This document shows positions 6,102-7,844 of a stretch of 7,844 nt of DNA, one piece after another. The notes beneath the pieces are model-generated. The model saw only the letters and a list, made by a program, of their open reading frames with translations. It was not told the DNA's origin and did not search any database. The first letter of the stretch is position 1, and the number at the start of each line of letters is the position of its first letter. Source of the DNA: JBBRCX01 sp038204465 (GTDB taxonomy: Bacteria; Planctomycetota; Phycisphaerae; Tepidisphaerales; Tepidisphaeraceae); assembly GCA_038204465.1 (NCBI GenBank), contig JBBRCX010000158.1, positions 1 through 7,844 of the forward strand, read 5' to 3'. A program made the position numbers and the translations under genes.

Positions 6102-6860
6102 ATGCTTAGCGACGAACAAAAGTCGTTCTACCGCGAGAACGGTTACCTCGTGCTCCCCGCGCTCTTTCCGCGTGCCGAGGCCGAGGCCTTGCGCTCGCGC
6201 CTCTTCGAGATCCTCCGCAAGCCCTGGACCGGCTCCAAGCGCCTGGCGATCGGGTACGACAAGTCCGCCGAAGGCAAGGACCCCCAGAACCCGCTGGGCG
6301 CTTCCTTCGTGATGCAGTCGCCGCTCCTCGGTGATGACTGGTTCAAGCTGGCGCTGGATCCGCGCCTGGTCGGGCCGATGATCGACCTGCTCGGCCCCGA
6401 CGTGAACCTGCACGATCAGAAGATCCCGATGAAGCCGCCGGGCCACGTGAATCCGCAACGCTGGCATCAGGATTGGGCCTACGAGGAACACGACCGCGCC
6501 GAGCTCGCGGCAGCGCTGCTCTATCTCGACGACACGGCGCCCGGCGCCGGCGCGACGATGATCGCGCCCGGCTCGCACCAGCGCGGCAAGATCCCCCACG
6601 AGCGCGAGGACATTCTCGCTATCGAAGATCACCTCATCACTGAAAAAGTCGAGCAACCCTCGATGAAGGCGGGCGATGCGCTGATCATCCACACGTACCT
6701 GGCGCATCGCGTCGGAGATAATCAGAGCATGCAGACCAAGGCGATGGTCGCGCACGTTTACAAGAGCGCCGCCGCCGTCGACGTTCATGGTAATTCCCGC
6801 GCCATGGCGGAGCTGCCCGTCGCCCGCCAGGGCAGGCCGGCGCTGAGCCTCAACTGGTAG
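6102..6860 (+). CDS. Phytanoyl-CoA dioxygenase (PhyH)-like protein with atypical 2-oxoglutarate site
   Basis: This 252-residue protein has the PhyH-type cupin fold, which in the family uses Fe(II) and 2-oxoglutarate to hydroxylate small molecules. It opens with LSDEQKSFYRENGYLVLPAL, the usual N-terminal helix and strand. KIPMKPPG (107-114) and WHQDW (121-125) give the first metal ligands H122 and D124, followed by YLDD (141-144), IAPGSH (154-159), and GDALIIHTYLAHR (191-203) with distal H202. In human PHYH and EctD the 2-oxoglutarate-binding Arg lies 11 residues after the distal His. Here that place holds K213 (in NQSMQTKAM). The ATG at 6102 is preferred over the in-frame GTG at 6072 because homology begins right after it and GTG would add only unrelated residues. 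It lies 20 bases upstream of a second PhyH-like gene, so the two are probably co-transcribed. Substrate is unknown. Confidence 0.85.
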   Translation: MLSDEQKSFYRENGYLVLPALFPRAEAEALRSRLFEILRKPWTGSKRLAIGYDKSAEGKDPQNPLGASFVMQSPLLGDDWFKLALDPRLVGPMIDLLGPDVNLHDQKIPMKPPGHVNPQRWHQDWAYEEHDRAELAAALLYLDDTAPGAGATMIAPGSHQRGKIPHEREDILAIEDHLITEKVEQPSMKAGDALIIHTYLAHRVGDNQSMQTKAMVAHVYKSAAAVDVHGNSRAMAELPVARQGRPALSLNW

Positions 6861-6880
6861 CGCGTCATCGATCATCGAGC

Positions 6881-7675
6881 ATGAGCCCGCAAGACCTCAT
6901 CTTCTGGCGCACCAACGGCTACTTCGTCATCGAGGAGATGCTCTCGCCGCAGGAACTGCAGCGCGTTCAAGCGGTCTTCGAGCGCGAGATGGCACGGCAG
7001 TTTCCGCAGCCTGCAGCGCAACCACAGGCCGATGCGCGTTTCCTGAAGGACTTTCTCGACGCCGATCCGCTCTTCGCCGAGCTGGCGGATCATCCCGGGC
7101 TGATGCCGGTGCTCACTGAAGCGTTCGGCGATGATTTGATCCTCACGCTCGCCAACGCCTCGACCTATCCGCCGGGCGCGCCGCAGGCCTACTGGCACTC
7201 GGACCTGTGGCACTTCATCGGGATGAACCTGGCCCATGATTGCTACATGGCGCGCGTGCTGCTTTTTCTGGACGATGTGGAACCGGAAGGCGGATGCCTC
7301 GCCTACGTGCCCGGCAGCCACCGGCTCGACCAGATGACCATCGTCAATCCGCCGCGTTTTGATGATGCCGGCAAGATGCCCAACCACGTGCGCTTCGCGG
7401 TGCGCGCCGGGACGGCGGTGGTCTTCAACTCCTATGGATGGCACGCCCGCCTCCCGAACAACAGTCCGAGCGGGCGCCCTCGGCGCACGCTTCAGTACGG
7501 ATACTGTCACGCATGGGTGCAGTTCATGAGCCAACCGCTTGCGCCCAGGTCCGCCGAGTCGGTGGCGACGACCGACCTACGACGCCAGCTGTTCGGCCTG
7601 AAACCCGTCCCCTATTCCTATGAGCTGATCGAGACCATGCTCCGCGCCAAAGCCGCCGCACCGCGAGGCAGTTAA
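6881..7675 (+). CDS. Second phytanoyl-CoA dioxygenase (PhyH)-like protein
   Basis: This 264-residue protein belongs to the same family as its upstream neighbour but is clearly diverged, so the pair is not a recent duplication. It begins FWRTNGYFVIEEMLSPQEL (8-26). The metal site is YWHSDLW (104-110) with H106 and D108, followed by LLFLDDVEPEGG (127-138), YVPGSH (142-147), and GTAVVFNSYGWHAR (177-190) with distal H188. R199, R201 and R202 follow in the place expected for the 2-oxoglutarate salt bridge, so the Fe(II)/2-oxoglutarate site looks intact. The ATG is the first codon of the homologous region and has no real Shine-Dalgarno sequence, so translation may depend on coupling to the gene 20 bases upstream. 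Actinobacterial and acidobacterial relatives act in secondary metabolism or catabolism, but no substrate can be named. fdhD follows 30 bases later. Confidence 0.85.
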   Translation: MSPQDLIFWRTNGYFVIEEMLSPQELQRVQAVFEREMARQFPQPAAQPQADARFLKDFLDADPLFAELADHPGLMPVLTEAFGDDLILTLANASTYPPGAPQAYWHSDLWHFIGMNLAHDCYMARVLLFLDDVEPEGGCLAYVPGSHRLDQMTIVNPPRFDDAGKMPNHVRFAVRAGTAVVFNSYGWHARLPNNSPSGRPRRTLQYGYCHAWVQFMSQPLAPRSAESVATTDLRRQLFGLKPVPYSYELIETMLRAKAAAPRGS

Positions 7676-7705
7676 GGCAATCGCTCCTTTTCCGGTGGGT
7701 TTTCA

Positions 7706-7844
7706 ATGAAGTCCAGGATTCTGCGCTATCAGGCTGGCCAGCCGTTGCGGGAGGCGACGGACGAGATGGCGCAGGAGGAACCGCTGGAGATCCGCGTGAA
7801 CGGCCGCGCGGTCAGCGTGACCATGCGCACGCCCGGGCATGACG
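7706..7844 (+). CDS. fdhD: Formate dehydrogenase accessory sulfurtransferase FdhD (N-terminal part)
   Basis: The first 46 residues are present. EEPLEIRVNG (24-33) followed by VSVTMRTPGHD (36-46) is the hallmark N-terminus of FdhD, which passes sulfur from the IscS cysteine desulfurase to the molybdenum cofactor of formate dehydrogenases. The Cys-containing loop that carries the sulfur comes later and is outside the window. The ATG is preceded by GGTGGG (7693-7698) at a usable distance. The gene starts 30 bases after the PhyH-like gene and may be read through from it. A functional link between the two is not apparent; a molybdoenzyme gene further right would be the natural partner. Confidence 0.9.
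   Translation, partial: MKSRILRYQAGQPLREATDEMAQEEPLEIRVNGRAVSVTMRTPGHD

Noticed and set aside
5404..6312. 302-codon plus-strand frame opposite the GT-C gene
   Set aside because: The translation is Gln/Arg/His-rich with no family likeness, and it crosses the starts of two better supported genes.
6006..6875. 289-codon minus-strand frame opposite the first PhyH-like gene
   Set aside because: It is antisense to a protein with a complete metal-ligand pattern, and its own translation shows no recognisable domain.

Overview
The window is GC-rich bacterial DNA with tightly packed genes on both strands. A mix of a ceramidase-like hydrolase, a BNR sialidase-like protein, an alpha/alpha-barrel glycosidase-like protein, two PhyH-type dioxygenases and decayed transposases is often seen in soil or sediment Acidobacteriota (Solibacter/Bryobacter type), Planctomycetota or Verrucomicrobiota. 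No rRNA or other phylogenetic marker is present, so this placement is an inference. No RNA gene, CRISPR array or intact mobile element was seen.

Left edge (1-557): a graveyard of insertion sequences. It starts with the last 33 codons of an IS256-type transposase and its probable terminal repeat. Directly abutting this, on the minus strand, is the 3' end of an IS1-like transposase broken by a 2-base deletion. About 240 bases without a supportable gene follow, apart from one GC-rich hairpin.

Centre left (558-4543): a divergent pair of transcription units. On the minus strand is a ceramidase-like hydrolase without a signal peptide. On the plus strand is a two-gene unit, a four-Asp-box sialidase-superfamily protein followed 28 bases later by an alpha/alpha-barrel protein resembling glycoside hydrolases. 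A plausible sigma70-type promoter lies in the divergent spacer. A 17-base perfect palindrome lies just inside the start of the ceramidase-like gene. The three proteins appear cytoplasmic and probably take part in breaking down a glycoconjugate or modified sugar. The substrate cannot be read from the sequence, and no transporter or regulator gene is in view.

Centre (4573-6045): a minus-strand polytopic membrane protein with the hallmarks of a GT-C glycosyltransferase (PMT/ArnT-like). It converges on the glycosidase-like gene and diverges from the next gene pair.

Right (6102-7844): two tandem, clearly diverged phytanoyl-CoA dioxygenase (PhyH)-like genes. The first carries Lys where the family normally has the 2-oxoglutarate-binding Arg. 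The second has a standard metal site. Thirty bases further on starts fdhD (formate dehydrogenase sulfurtransferase), cut by the window edge. Nothing proves a single new system here. The best leads are the ceramidase-like/sialidase/alpha-barrel locus with its palindrome and the atypical dioxygenase.
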